Below, in pieces: positions 51,928 to 61,437 of a DNA stretch of 64,000 bases. The position numbers were made by a program, and so were the translations under genes. The DNA lies in contig OX595988.1 of assembly GCA_951394045.1 (NCBI GenBank), forward strand, positions 2,433,352 to 2,497,351, read 5' to 3'. This stretch comes from Nitzschia sp. DOCU1 (taxonomy: Eukaryota; Bacillariophyta; Bacillariophyceae; Bacillariales; Bacillariaceae). How positions within the stretch are numbered: the first letter of the stretch is position 1; each line of letters begins with the position of its first letter. The notes under the pieces are model-generated. The model made no database searches and was not told the DNA's origin. It worked only from the letters and a program-made list of their open reading frames with translations.

Positions 51928-54900
51928 TGCCCACTATGTAGCTGGCGCCCGTCTCGATCATCCCGAAACGGCACAGCTTCATTAGTTGGCCACCTTAAAC
52001 ATAGTCATCCTCTTGACTCTCTCCACACACTCTCCGAACTTACCTCTCACTCCCTCGGCCTCTATATTTGTCGCCATTGTAATTCTTCCTCCTCCTGTTT
52101 CTCCACAGAACGTGGCCTGCGCTGTCACTTATCCAAAAAACATAAGGACACTCGGCATGTTGACAACGTTCACTTAATTCTCTCGACTTACCGCACCTCC
52201 ACTGAACAGGCATGGACCTCGACTCTCAGTTGGCTACATCACTTCAACATCCAGCCCCCTGCCCTGCAACGCAACATTTGGCGACAACTCCAACCACGCA
52301 CTCGACACGAATATTACCTCACAGTCCATCACGTCATCAATTGGATTACTGCCTCATCCGTCCCAATGACTTCCGACACGGAGCCCACTTACCAAACCAC
52401 CTCCACCCCCTTCTGGAAGCTCTTCTTTCTGCTCGACAGCATTCTCCTACATCCACCAACCAATACCGAATCCAAAAACCCCGATCGCACTGTCCAACAT
52501 CGCCTAAAGCTCTTTCATCAAGGCCACATCGAATCCCTCCATGATCTCTCGCTCACCCATCACATTCCTACCAACGATCGCCCCATCCACTTCGCCACTG
52601 ACGATGACCCCTGTCCTGCAGCACAAGCTTTTGCCGACGCCGACAACTTCTCCTCCGCTTCCTCCAGGATCCTATCCTCCCTTCCCACGGCGCAAATGAC
52701 TCCCGATGTCGTCGACACTTGCAGCAAACTCTACCCTTCACACATCGCATTCTCATCCACCTCACCTCCTCGATCGTCGCGCTCCACCACGACCCCACTT
52801 CCACCGGTTGATTGCGATATCCTCTTGCGAGCACTGTCCCAGATCAAAAGTGCCAAGGCCTTCGGTCCGTTCAATGACTACACCGACGTCCTCAAAGGAA
52901 TGGCCACCTTTGAAAGCCAAACCAACGATTCCGTCACAACGCCCTATCTCCAATCCCTCGCTGACCTCATCTCTCTTGTCATTTCCAACAACATACCCGC
53001 CCCCATCCGTCCACTTCTCTCTTCCTGTCGTTTCATTGCCTTACACAAAAATGAGAACGACCCCTCACAAATCCGACCCATCGGCATCGGCACAGCCATC
53101 CGACGCATTGCTGCCGCTTACCTCAACACTCTTCTCAAGCACGAATTCACCGCAATCATGATCAAATCCGGGCAATTCGGGGTCGCCATCTCTGGCGGCA
53201 TTGACTACGTAACCCACCTCACCACATCGCTCGTTGACCGATACATCCTCCAACCACTTGCTGCGCATCAATCGCCATCTCGGGTCCTCGTTCTGTTAGA
53301 CATCATCAACATGTTCAACTCAGTATCACGCTCGGCAGTACGCGATACAATCCTTACCTACCCCGAACTCCATTGTCTCATTCCCTTTTTCGACCTCATG
53401 TACGAGGCCCCAAACAAATGCTATTTCCAAAAACCCGACGGAGGTGTTTCCTTCTTTCTTCAGGAGGAAGGCTTTCCTCAAGGGGACGCTATGGCCACCC
53501 TTCTCTCCTGCCTTGCTTTACATTCCATCCTGGCCCCTATCAACGCCTCGCTTGCTCAACGTGCTCACCTTCGCGATCGCTCCACTCCCCGCAACACTTC
53601 TGATGACGGTCAAGGTTCGCTCTCGCAGACCACTTCTATCATCGATGACACATCGATTGTCATCGCCCCCGTCAACCTTCTCTTCTTCCTCTCTGAGTTC
53701 AAGCGACTTGGCGAGCCCATTGGCATTCGGCTCAAACCGTCCAAAACCAAACTCTTCTTCTCCCCATCCCCCGAATCCGACGCCCTGATTTCCCCTGATT
53801 TCTTGGCTGACATCACAGCTGCCTTACCCTTCATTGACAGCTCTTGCCTGTCTTCCACTTCTGCCATTAACATCCTTCGCCAAGGCACTCGCTTCCTTGG
53901 CCAGCCGATTGGCACCCCCTCCCATGCTCAAGCCTTTCTCCTGACTGCCTCTCAAGCCTTTACACATGCCACTTATCGCCTCACTCATCGTCTACACGAT
54001 CTGCAAACCATCGGTTCCCTGTTCAAAACCTCCTCCACACACATGCTCACCCACTTACTCTCTATGGATGTGCTTTACAACACCGATTTCTCCCAACCCC
54101 CTTCGCTCGGCGACTGGTCCTCACCCTTTGTCACTCGCGCCAACCACGAGTATGACAAGGTTCTCTCGGCGCTCTCTGGTCATCCTCTCCCTCTTCCTTC
54201 TTCCTGTCATCTCATCTCTCAGCGCACCATCCTTGACGGCGGCCTTGGCCTCCGTGACAACTGTCAAGCCGCTGTCGGCGCGTTCCTCATCCCGGTCTTC
54301 CGGTCTATCAAAATAGCCACTTATGGCATCCCGATCCCTCAGAACCCGCTCTTCCCGTCACGCCCACAAACACCCTCTTTTCTCCCCCTCAATCCGTTTC
54401 ATGCCCGTCCTTTGGCCTCGTGGCAAACCACCACATCCCCACCACTTCTCATCCGGTGCTTCCGCCACTACGCCCCCTCCCTGTCCACCTTCCTCAACAC
54501 ACACTTCAACACCACTGCCTCCCTTCGAGATCTTATCCGGGACACACCGGTCAAAGGCCTTCAGTCCATCATCTACCAGTCCAACATTCGCTCTGCCCAC
54601 GACTCCTTGCTTGCCGAGGCCCCAGCATCCTTCCGCAATCTCTTGCCCTCTCTCCAAACTCCCCTGACAAGCATTCCACTGCACTCCTTACCACGTCGCT
54701 TCCACGACAACCGCCTCTCCCCTACCCACTACCGCTTCCTCCTGTGCCGCAAACTCCGCCTTCCACTTTTTCCATCGCCTCTGCCATGCCCTGGCTGCAA
54801 CAAACCCGATGCTGTCGACACCTTTGGGGATCACTTCTTCCGTTGCCGCAACCATAAATCCACTTTCAGCAACCGCATACGCGACACTCTTGCCCTCATT

Positions 54901-55716
54901 TGTCAGGAACTTGGACCCCTTTCCGAGCTCACTGAATTTGCCGGCGACACCTCTATTGAAACACCGCGTCTGCTCCCCGAATTTCCATCTCGGCGACCTG
55001 CCGACGTTTCCCTCCGTCTCTCTCGCCCCACTTCCTCTGGCTGTACCACCGTTGCCATCGATGTGACCATCACTCCCGCCACCGACCTTTCTACTGCGCT
55101 CCCGCTTCATGACCGGCCCCAACCATTTCAAAATCAAATCACACATGTGGCCCATCATTTAAGCATTGCTCAAAAATTTAATGGCCGATCCTCACAAAAC
55201 GCCCCTGCTGCCGCCGTCATCGCGGCCCTCAACCACAATCACATTCAACTTGTCCCTTTCACCATGGACGAGTTTGGCGGTCTCGGCCCTTTTGCTCACC
55301 GTCTCCTCTACTCTCCCCGCGATCCAGCCATCCCGCCCCCACCCCCTTTACAACATCTTTCCCTCCACCACGATGCCGCCGATCTTGCCTGCCGCAACGC
55401 CGTCTTAGGCCCCCTCGGTCTCCTCTCCCGTGCCGACTCAGCCTGGAAATCGCGCCAACACCCTAGTTCTTTCGGCACCACCTATCACACCACCACCCCA
55501 CAACACTGGGCCACCCAGACTCTCGCTCTTAACTTCTGTATCGCTCTCGCCTCCCACATACAACGGTCATTTTCACAACTTCTCTCTTCCAAAAAAACGG
55601 ACTTTACCCACGTTCCCCTCCCTGGTCGGCCTCCTCGCCTCCGCCGTCGCACCACCGCGGCACGCTCTGGCACCACGCGCTACCGACCTCCGCGTGTCAC
55701 TACGCGCATTAGCTAG
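51928..55716 (+). CDS. Retrotransposon ORF2: zinc finger, reverse transcriptase, endonuclease
   Basis: Listed from the first zinc-finger Cys; the frame is open from 51733, overlapping ORF1 in the -1 frame, and the first ATG is only at 52366. Two C2H2-type fingers (CPLC...HLKHSH; CRHC...CHLSKKH) lie before that ATG and would be lost if it were used. RT motifs: RPIGIGTAIRRIAAA, VLVLLDIINMFNS (A, about residue 453), GFPQGDAMATLLSC (B, about 514) and SIIDDTSIVI (C, about 569, Asp-Asp intact). A knuckle CPGCNKPDAVDTFGDHFFRC follows near 953. Next come RRPADVSL and VAIDVTITP, which fit the PD...D-x-(D/E)-type endonuclease core. A basic tail closes the ORF. It would copy element RNA into a nicked target. 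Confidence 0.85.
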   Translation, partial: CPLCSWRPSRSSRNGTASLVGHLKHSHPLDSLHTLSELTSHSLGLYICRHCNSSSSCFSTERGLRCHLSKKHKDTRHVDNVHLILSTYRTSTEQAWTSTLSWLHHFNIQPPALQRNIWRQLQPRTRHEYYLTVHHVINWITASSVPMTSDTEPTYQTTSTPFWKLFFLLDSILLHPPTNTESKNPDRTVQHRLKLFHQGHIESLHDLSLTHHIPTNDRPIHFATDDDPCPAAQAFADADNFSSASSRILSSLPTAQMTPDVVDTCSKLYPSHIAFSSTSPPRSSRSTTTPLPPVDCDILLRALSQIKSAKAFGPFNDYTDVLKGMATFESQTNDSVTTPYLQSLADLISLVISNNIPAPIRPLLSSCRFIALHKNENDPSQIRPIGIGTAIRRIAAAYLNTLLKHEFTAIMIKSGQFGVAISGGIDYVTHLTTSLVDRYILQPLAAHQSPSRVLVLLDIINMFNSVSRSAVRDTILTYPELHCLIPFFDLMYEAPNKCYFQKPDGGVSFFLQEEGFPQGDAMATLLSCLALHSILAPINASLAQRAHLRDRSTPRNTSDDGQGSLSQTTSIIDDTSIVIAPVNLLFFLSEFKRLGEPIGIRLKPSKTKLFFSPSPESDALISPDFLADITAALPFIDSSCLSSTSAINILRQGTRFLGQPIGTPSHAQAFLLTASQAFTHATYRLTHRLHDLQTIGSLFKTSSTHMLTHLLSMDVLYNTDFSQPPSLGDWSSPFVTRANHEYDKVLSALSGHPLPLPSSCHLISQRTILDGGLGLRDNCQAAVGAFLIPVFRSIKIATYGIPIPQNPLFPSRPQTPSFLPLNPFHARPLASWQTTTSPPLLIRCFRHYAPSLSTFLNTHFNTTASLRDLIRDTPVKGLQSIIYQSNIRSAHDSLLAEAPASFRNLLPSLQTPLTSIPLHSLPRRFHDNRLSPTHYRFLLCRKLRLPLFPSPLPCPGCNKPDAVDTFGDHFFRCRNHKSTFSNRIRDTLALICQELGPLSELTEFAGDTSIETPRLLPEFPSRRPADVSLRLSRPTSSGCTTVAIDVTITPATDLSTALPLHDRPQPFQNQITHVAHHLSIAQKFNGRSSQNAPAAAVIAALNHNHIQLVPFTMDEFGGLGPFAHRLLYSPRDPAIPPPPPLQHLSLHHDAADLACRNAVLGPLGLLSRADSAWKSRQHPSSFGTTYHTTTPQHWATQTLALNFCIALASHIQRSFSQLLSSKKTDFTHVPLPGRPPRLRRRTTAARSGTTRYRPPRVTTRIS

Positions 55717-55949
55717 CGTCCTCCCTTTAACTTGTACTCTAAAATTGGATGACGATGGAGAGCAAAAAGAAAAATGACTGCCGTCGTCTGTCGCGTCTCT
55801 GTGCCATACTCTGTCCACAATACAATCCAACAACTGCTCCAGTAGTAGCCATGAACATGATTCATCCTACCAAGGAAAACCACTGAAAGGAGTGTCGGCA
55901 CGTCTTGTGAATAACTACGACTTTTGTACAACGTTGCGTGCATTCTAAA

Positions 55950-56894
55950 ATGCCCAGCCCGAGGTCCGCAGGTTCTCTTCTGGTGATTACTCGACCTGCC
56001 CTTCGACGTCGTACTTCGTCGTCTACGCCAGCTATTCGAGTGGACTGGCGCTATGTGGTGCTTATTTGTTTGTGTCTCTACTTGGTGGTCATTTCCACGG
56101 CCGTCATGACAGTGGAACGAACTACGGTCGATGGGGCTCCCCTAGTTCAGGCGACATTACCTGTCTACAAGAATAAAAATATCACATCGTCCTCTTCTTC
56201 TTCAGAAGAAGAAATCACAATCCCGCGCTTGCAACCACACGAACTAAAATTACCCACTCCCGTGATCGTAATGGGACTCATGAAGGCTGGCACTACTTCC
56301 ATCTATGGCTACTTCAAGTGTGGACTCGTCGAGCATACGCCTCTCAGCCACTACGATTGCAAACCGGGCCTGGATCCCACCAAGATTGTCATGGCTTGTG
56401 GCAAACGAATGCGGCGGAATCTCACCAAAATGAACAAACCTGCCTTTGATACCATGGATCATTTTGTGCTCTATGCCGAATTGGATGCTCAAGAGCTCAA
56501 TGGGGGTATGACCTTGCCGCAGTGGGAATTTATCGACGGAATCTATGAACAATTTCCCAATGCCACTTGGATATTGAATTGGAGAGAACCGACACAGTGG
56601 CTTAGTTCAGTCAACCGATGGAAGGATTTGAGGCAACGATTTGTGGATAATCCATATCCACCCGAACTGCCCCGAGGCAAGGGTGAGGATGACGAGGATA
56701 TGCTTCATTTTTATGCGAGGCAAGCGGAACGGGTACGAGAATTCGCAAGGCAACATCCCTCCTTGTCCTTTGTCGAGTTGCCCATTGATAGCCCACAAGC
56801 TGGGGAAATACTGGAACAATCTTTCGGTATATCTCGACAGTGTTGGAGAACGCGCAATGTTAACAGGGGAGAAGCCGTTTGGACCCCAGTCTAA
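55950..56894 (+). CDS. Sulfotransferase-like type II membrane protein
   Basis: 314 residues from the ATG at 55950. A basic N-terminus is followed by one span (VVLICLCLYLVVISTAVM), giving Golgi-type topology. The PAPS-binding 5'-phosphosulfate loop is clear near residue 110: VIVMGLMKAGTTSIYGYF. A second block (WILNWREPTQWLSSVNRW) fits the family's 3'-phosphate-binding segment, with the R-x-P...S pattern. The length is normal for this class of algal carbohydrate or glycoprotein sulfotransferases. The acceptor is unknown. It lies just downstream of the retroelement, with about 230 bp between. Confidence 0.88.
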   Translation: MPSPRSAGSLLVITRPALRRRTSSSTPAIRVDWRYVVLICLCLYLVVISTAVMTVERTTVDGAPLVQATLPVYKNKNITSSSSSSEEEITIPRLQPHELKLPTPVIVMGLMKAGTTSIYGYFKCGLVEHTPLSHYDCKPGLDPTKIVMACGKRMRRNLTKMNKPAFDTMDHFVLYAELDAQELNGGMTLPQWEFIDGIYEQFPNATWILNWREPTQWLSSVNRWKDLRQRFVDNPYPPELPRGKGEDDEDMLHFYARQAERVREFARQHPSLSFVELPIDSPQAGEILEQSFGISRQCWRTRNVNRGEAVWTPV

Positions 56895-57243
56895 TAAACA
56901 ATCATCTACTACTGCAGCTATTAAACACCGCATTTGTGTGTTCCCAAAACAAATCGAGGAATAAAAGTCTTTCAAAGTCTTGTGATTATGTTATCACTTG
57001 CGTCTTGCTAGTAGGTGGTTGCAAGCTTTCGTCCCAGGCAAGAAAAAATGTCGACTTCTATCGTACAACTATTGTATGTACCCTAAATGACAACCACTCT
57101 CTTGCCATTAGCTAGATAGTCTAACGAGAGAGCATGAAATAGATTCAAATGTAGTCTTGTGTAGTATTCGTACAACGCGCTAATGTCAGCCACATTATAC
57201 CACCTCAAAGATCGTTCAGCAAAATCGTCACAATGTCTCCAAT
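56895..57243. other. Intergenic, nothing recognised
   Basis: 349 bp of AT-rich sequence between two convergent genes; presumably both 3' UTRs. Confidence 0.4.
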
Positions 57244-58500
57244 CTATTCCATCAATTGGTGTTTATGGAACAAGCCTCTGGTAACGGAACCATCCTTGCG
57301 GTATAAGTTTCCCCGACCATGGAATTGAAGTCCATGTTCATCGTTAAAAAACAAGGTGGTAGGGACATAAAGGATCATGTCACCAAGGTACAGGTCGCCA
57401 TTGTCGAATCGGACCACACAACCATGCAAGACTTGGTTCTGCTCCAGTGCAGGGCCACTGTAGTAACCCCAGTTTCCGGCTACCGATACGTACAGGTGTC
57501 GCTTGCCACGGCAGTGGGAAGGCTTGGCCTTGGCAGTAACGCCAGATTCTTCCTTGAACTGCTTCAGGCGGCACAAGCGAAGCACGGTACTGCTGGGGGT
57601 AGTAGTACCGCGAGGCAACTCTTGCTTGGATAGGCTTGGAGTGCTTTCGTCTTCCTTGGGGGGCGTGGAAGTAGCAGTCTCTAGTGGGGTGGGGGGCTGT
57701 GCTTGAGGTGCTGCTGCTTCTTGGGGCGTGACAGTAGCGGCTTGTCTCGTCTTGGCCTCTACAGGAGCAATCTTGGGGGGTTGTTGAGGCTTTGCAACGG
57801 GCATCTTCGATTGTTGTTGTTGCTGCTCCTTCTGCTGCTGCGCCAGAACAGTGACCAGTTGCGTAACTAGTCCCTTGAGCTGATCAATTTCTTGAGCTTG
57901 CTTTTGGATCTCGATATCCTTGCGGTCACAGAGGTCGCAGAAGCAAGGTACCACCTTGGTGGCAGAGATGGGAGTCGCCACAGCCAAGGCATATGGTAGA
58001 TTCTGTGGGTCAAACGAAGCAATGGAAATGGATTCGTTGAACGACACGGACAAGTCCTTGCTGCTGCTACTAAACGTGGCATCGGCATGCGCTGAACCAG
58101 CGGGGGACGACAGCCGCCCCTTCCTTCGTGATGGCGACGAAGGTGGTGTTTTGACATGACAAACCACCGGAGCTTTCTCCCGCTGGATATAAGCTTTAGG
58201 TGGTGTCCTTCGAGAAGAGTCCTTTTCGAAATATACCCCAGGCATGATGGTGGCAGTCATCGGCTTGTTGACCTTCGCCTTGATCACTTTTAATTCATCT
58301 GCTTCTTCGTAAAAGTGGAAGCTATCCAGGGAACATACACTTCCATCATCCTCTGGATCTGCATTTGTATCTCCTGAATATAGATCATAACAGCTTGAAA
58401 AGAGCGATGAATTGCTGGCTGAAAAGAGCGAGGATCGCCTCGATGGGCAGCCTGGCGAAGGGGGCTCGAGTACGCCTGTTGTGCGGGGTTGCTTCAGCAT
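57244..58500 (-). CDS. Coiled-coil, Gln/Pro-rich protein with MORN-like C-terminus
   Basis: 418 residues from the ATG at 58500; 13 further codons upstream lack an ATG. The first 200 residues are Ser-rich and low-complexity. A Cys cluster (CFCDLCDRKD) leads into a coiled coil (IQKQAQEIDQLKGLVTQLV) and a Gln run (about residues 220-245), followed by a Pro/Ala/Thr-rich segment. The C-terminal 75 residues contain NWGYYSGPALEQNQVLHG, VVRFDNGDLYLGDM and GRGNLYRKDGS, which resemble MORN units (G-x-Y-x-G). MORN repeats often bind membranes or act as scaffolds. No enzyme function is visible. The MORN call is tentative. Confidence 0.7.
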   Translation of the reverse strand: MLKQPRTTGVLEPPSPGCPSRRSSLFSASNSSLFSSCYDLYSGDTNADPEDDGSVCSLDSFHFYEEADELKVIKAKVNKPMTATIMPGVYFEKDSSRRTPPKAYIQREKAPVVCHVKTPPSSPSRRKGRLSSPAGSAHADATFSSSSKDLSVSFNESISIASFDPQNLPYALAVATPISATKVVPCFCDLCDRKDIEIQKQAQEIDQLKGLVTQLVTVLAQQQKEQQQQQSKMPVAKPQQPPKIAPVEAKTRQAATVTPQEAAAPQAQPPTPLETATSTPPKEDESTPSLSKQELPRGTTTPSSTVLRLCRLKQFKEESGVTAKAKPSHCRGKRHLYVSVAGNWGYYSGPALEQNQVLHGCVVRFDNGDLYLGDMILYVPTTLFFNDEHGLQFHGRGNLYRKDGSVTRGLFHKHQLME

Positions 58501-59120
58501 GGTGCAACTATCAAGGAAAATTCGTCCAAGCTTGCTCAAGTCCTCCTTGGATTATCTCATTCAAGTCTCATCAAAGCTTTGCCGATGAATCCTTGATGCG
58601 ATTAATGGGCTTGCACTAAAGTCGTTGGAACTTCACTTGGATGGTTGTGTAGTAACCTTCCAATCCGAACCTTACGGAATTCAATTCCGTGATCTTCTCT
58701 GGAAAGGATACGCGCGCTGCTTTCCAAACCACCCGCAAATCAAAAGAGCCAAAACCCGAAGGACATAAGTCGGTGGTTGGATATCATGTGCTGGCGCACC
58801 ATTTTTTGAATTGCCCTCCGCGGGCACGATGACGTCAGGCTGAGACTGATGCCACTAATGCAAGAGCATGACATTTATGGCGCACTTCGATCGCCACCAC
58901 CGGCTTTCCAAAATTGCCGCTACTATCGTTGCCGACGAAGACCTTCAGTGGCGGCCGCCATTTTTCGAGCAGGTGCTCGTTTAAGCTCTCGGACCGTCTC
59001 GGACGAGATATGGCATCGAAGAAGGAAGGCCGATGTCAATTTGCAGTAGTAAAGATAGTCAAACAAACATGGCAGAGGTCGTTGTCGGAAGTTGCAACAA
59101 CAGGAGCCAAAGAGAAATAA
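58501..59120. promoter_or_regulatory. Divergent promoter region (MORN-like gene / ARV1)
   Basis: 620 bp between head-to-head genes. Short + strand frames at 58849-59120 are unsupported. No named motif is claimed. Confidence 0.4.
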
Positions 59121-59921
59121 ATGGGTGAATCCTTAGTTGCCGCCAAAGAAGGTCCCAAAGTGGTAGAGACCAACGATCCAAGTCCATCGCTTCCTTATGT
59201 TTGCGTCCATTGCAATACTCCTTGCGCCGCGTTGTACCGACGCTTAAGTGTATCCCTGTCGAGCATCAAAGCCACGACATGTGTCAAGTGTGAAAAGTTG
59301 GTAGATCCGTACATTGAACAAGAATGGTTGCTGGTCGCCATTGATTGTATCTTGATGAGGGAAGAAGCCTATCGGCACGTGTTGAACAATGTAGACGAAC
59401 TCAAATCTTTGCCGTTGCGAACCATGGCGCAGATCTGGCTAGGTTGGTCTCTGGTGGACGGGTATTTGAAATGGCAAAGCATCAACGGTGAAAACATGGG
59501 CAGTCTCTTGCGACAAGATAAGCTGTTTCAGCTAGCCCCATTGGCCATCACGTCAGGTTTGGGAATCCTGTTTCAGTGGTATATTATGCAACTCTTTCAG
59601 ACTCGGCGAGAAAAGGACCGTGGCAACAGCGTCAAATTGTTCTGGGCCCTGTTGTTGCCTAGCTGTTTTTCCATTGTAACGATATTTGTCAGCATTTGGG
59701 AAAATGCACATACAGTCCGAATGTTGGGGTCACTCTTGATTGCCTACTGGCAGCGAATTGCCGTCGGGGTTATCACCAATGATTTATCGACGCCGGCGCT
59801 AGGATTTGTGGCGGGAATACTATGGCGATTTATGGTATCGCTACTCTTCGTCGACACAGTTCCATGTACTGGGTTTGAGTTGGAGGTACTTGGTGATCAT
59901 TATCGTCTATGTCTTACTTGA
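59121..59921 (+). CDS. ARV1: ARV1 family sterol/lipid homeostasis protein
   Basis: 266 residues. The ARV1 homology domain is at the N-terminus: YVCVHCNTPCAALYRR with C-x2-C, then ATTCVKCEKLVDPYIEQEWL with the second C-x2-C and the diagnostic V-D-P/K-Y-I-E. Several hydrophobic spans follow from residue 145 (LFQLAPLAITSGLGILFQWY, LFWALLLPSCFSIVTIFVSI, MLGSLLIAYWQRIAVG). ARV1 is an ER membrane protein involved in sterol and GPI-intermediate distribution. The end is odd: after FVDTVPCTGFELEV the frame stops soon, while the neighbouring frame encodes a longer hydrophobic segment, so a frameshift or short intron at the 3' end is possible. It converges with the MYB gene, 52 bp apart. Confidence 0.9.
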   Translation: MGESLVAAKEGPKVVETNDPSPSLPYVCVHCNTPCAALYRRLSVSLSSIKATTCVKCEKLVDPYIEQEWLLVAIDCILMREEAYRHVLNNVDELKSLPLRTMAQIWLGWSLVDGYLKWQSINGENMGSLLRQDKLFQLAPLAITSGLGILFQWYIMQLFQTRREKDRGNSVKLFWALLLPSCFSIVTIFVSIWENAHTVRMLGSLLIAYWQRIAVGVITNDLSTPALGFVAGILWRFMVSLLFVDTVPCTGFELEVLGDHYRLCLT

Positions 59922-59973
59922 TACTCTACATTATTCTGTTTGGCCATCCCAGCCAATCTTCCCAAAACCCAGT

Positions 59974-61437
59974 TCAAACGTCCTCGCCCCCATTGAAAGA
60001 CTCGTCATCGGCAGATTCTACCTCCTGTACGGGATGAAATCGAGCTTTTTTGTTTTGCACCTGTTTGGATCTTTCGGCGGCGTGCTTGCGCATTCGGCGG
60101 CGTTGAGTCATCTTGGCATTGTGCCAACGGTTCTTGACTGAATTCTCAGAGCGACCAGGGAGAAGCTTGGCTATCTCCGTCCACCTGTTGCCCAGATATC
60201 TTTGCTGTTCAAAGAGGATTGTGTCCTCTTCCTTGGTCCATGGGGTCTTCTTGAGTTCCGGATCTAAAAAGTTGACATATCGGTCGCGCACATGCTCCCC
60301 GATTCGGCCGGGCAGATGCTCTGCGATTTCCGACCACTTGAAGCCCTCGTCCCGCATCTGGCGGATGATATCATCTTCGTCGTCTTGCCAGTTACCTAAG
60401 ATGATACCAGGCTTGAGAGATTTGGTCCAACGACTCTTACACTGTTGAGGACTGCGAGTGTTGGAAAAGAAACTGTTAGAAATCTTCTTCCAGTTCGGCT
60501 TGGACTCTTCTTCGGATTCGACGGCAAAGCGGAGGATCGCATCTTCCTCGTCGGACCAGCGTTGGAATTTGCGCTGTCGGCGACTTGTCGTCACGGGTGC
60601 TTTGGCTAAACCAATTCCGGAGGGTGGCTTTTTTGGAGGGGGCATCAAGAGGAAAGCCGGGCCGTGAGGTGTATGGACGACTCTTGGGTTGGAGCCGGCT
60701 TGAATGGATGAAGAGGCATGTGGACTCCGGCTCGCTTGCATATTCATGGAAGAAATCACGTATCCTTGGTCGGCAGACATTCCATAATGTCCTCGCTGCA
60801 TCGTGCGACCATCGATGTAGTGTACGCCTTCGAAATCCATGTGGTCTGTCGGGAAGTCTTCCATGAGCTCCTTTTCGTGGTGAGCATAGAGTTGCAAGGG
60901 GTCAACGCCGTCTTCTAGATCACTGGCCTTGGCTGGAACGTGAAAATGAGTCGGCATTCCGAAATCGCCGAATGTGGTCCCTGTTGCCGCATGAAAGTAC
61001 GCATGGCTCCCTACTCTGTTGGTCACGCCATGATTATCCGCAAAGGGATGAAATCCAACCAAACCTTTGATAGGGCCCGATGGCGCTTCGCGGTCCAAGT
61101 TGTTGTTTTCGGTGGATTCGGGGCTCCATTTCAACGAGGAAAGGAAGGAAGCTTGTTTCCGCTGATTTTCTGTCCCGTCTTCATCGTCGTCGCGTTTATC
61201 ACTGTCGAAAGACTGTTGCCAAGAATGCAAGTGAGTTGTGTAACGGAATGGTATTCTTTGCAAGCCGCATTGTCGGAAACGTACCCATCGGTTGCCGTAA
61301 ATTCCACCTCGATCTTGTTCTTTGGAATCGCGGTTGTCCTTTCCGGCTTCGGTCGCCAAGTCTTCATCGGCCCGAGGATCGGCCGTCGAGTTGCAAAGCT
61401 CAACATCCATGGTTTCGACGTCGCCGCTTTTCGCCAT
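59974..61437 (-). CDS. Three-repeat MYB (R1R2R3) transcription factor
   Basis: 487 residues from the ATG at 61437. The N-terminal 285 residues are disordered and acidic or Gly/Ser-rich. Three MYB repeats follow at about 290-445: R1 (RWSDEEDAILRFAVESEE, with WKKISNSFF and CKSRWTKSL), R2 (NWQDDEDDIIRQMRDEG, FKWSEIAEHLPGRIGEHVRD with RYVNFL) and R3 (PWTKEEDTILFEQQRYLGNR, WTEIAKLLPGRSENSVKNRW). Each repeat has the regular Trp residues. The third helix of R3 ends in the classical S-V-K-N-R-W-H recognition form. It would bind MYB-type DNA sites; targets are unknown. The basic C-terminus (RRRMRKHAAERSK) may include nuclear targeting. Confidence 0.95.
   Translation of the reverse strand: MAKSGDVETMDVELCNSTADPRADEDLATEAGKDNRDSKEQDRGGIYGNRWVRFRQCGLQRIPFRYTTHLHSWQQSFDSDKRDDDEDGTENQRKQASFLSSLKWSPESTENNNLDREAPSGPIKGLVGFHPFADNHGVTNRVGSHAYFHAATGTTFGDFGMPTHFHVPAKASDLEDGVDPLQLYAHHEKELMEDFPTDHMDFEGVHYIDGRTMQRGHYGMSADQGYVISSMNMQASRSPHASSSIQAGSNPRVVHTPHGPAFLLMPPPKKPPSGIGLAKAPVTTSRRQRKFQRWSDEEDAILRFAVESEEESKPNWKKISNSFFSNTRSPQQCKSRWTKSLKPGIILGNWQDDEDDIIRQMRDEGFKWSEIAEHLPGRIGEHVRDRYVNFLDPELKKTPWTKEEDTILFEQQRYLGNRWTEIAKLLPGRSENSVKNRWHNAKMTQRRRMRKHAAERSKQVQNKKARFHPVQEVESADDESFNGGEDV

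Larger units (their letters stand above)
47900..55740 (+). mobile_element. Non-LTR retrotransposon with two ORFs and restriction-like endonuclease
   Basis: Ends are approximate. The coding strand is strikingly rich in C and poor in G across the whole element, unlike both flanks, and this shift marks the borders (about 47.9 and 55.72 kb). ORF1 is a 1305-residue protein without recognised enzyme motifs. ORF2 carries C2H2 fingers, reverse transcriptase, a C-x2-C-H-C knuckle and a PD-(D/E)xK-like endonuclease, the R2/CRE-style layout. No long terminal repeats, poly-A tail or target-site duplication could be seen. Both ORFs are uninterrupted, so the copy looks young. It lies head-to-head with the PA200 gene, about 0.5 kb upstream of the PA200 ATG. 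Confidence 0.85.

Noticed and set aside
55717..55800. Target-site duplication and poly-A tail for the retroelement
   Set aside because: Only an A-rich patch (aaaaagaaaaa) and weak gatgacgat similarity to the 5' side; no exact repeat found by eye.
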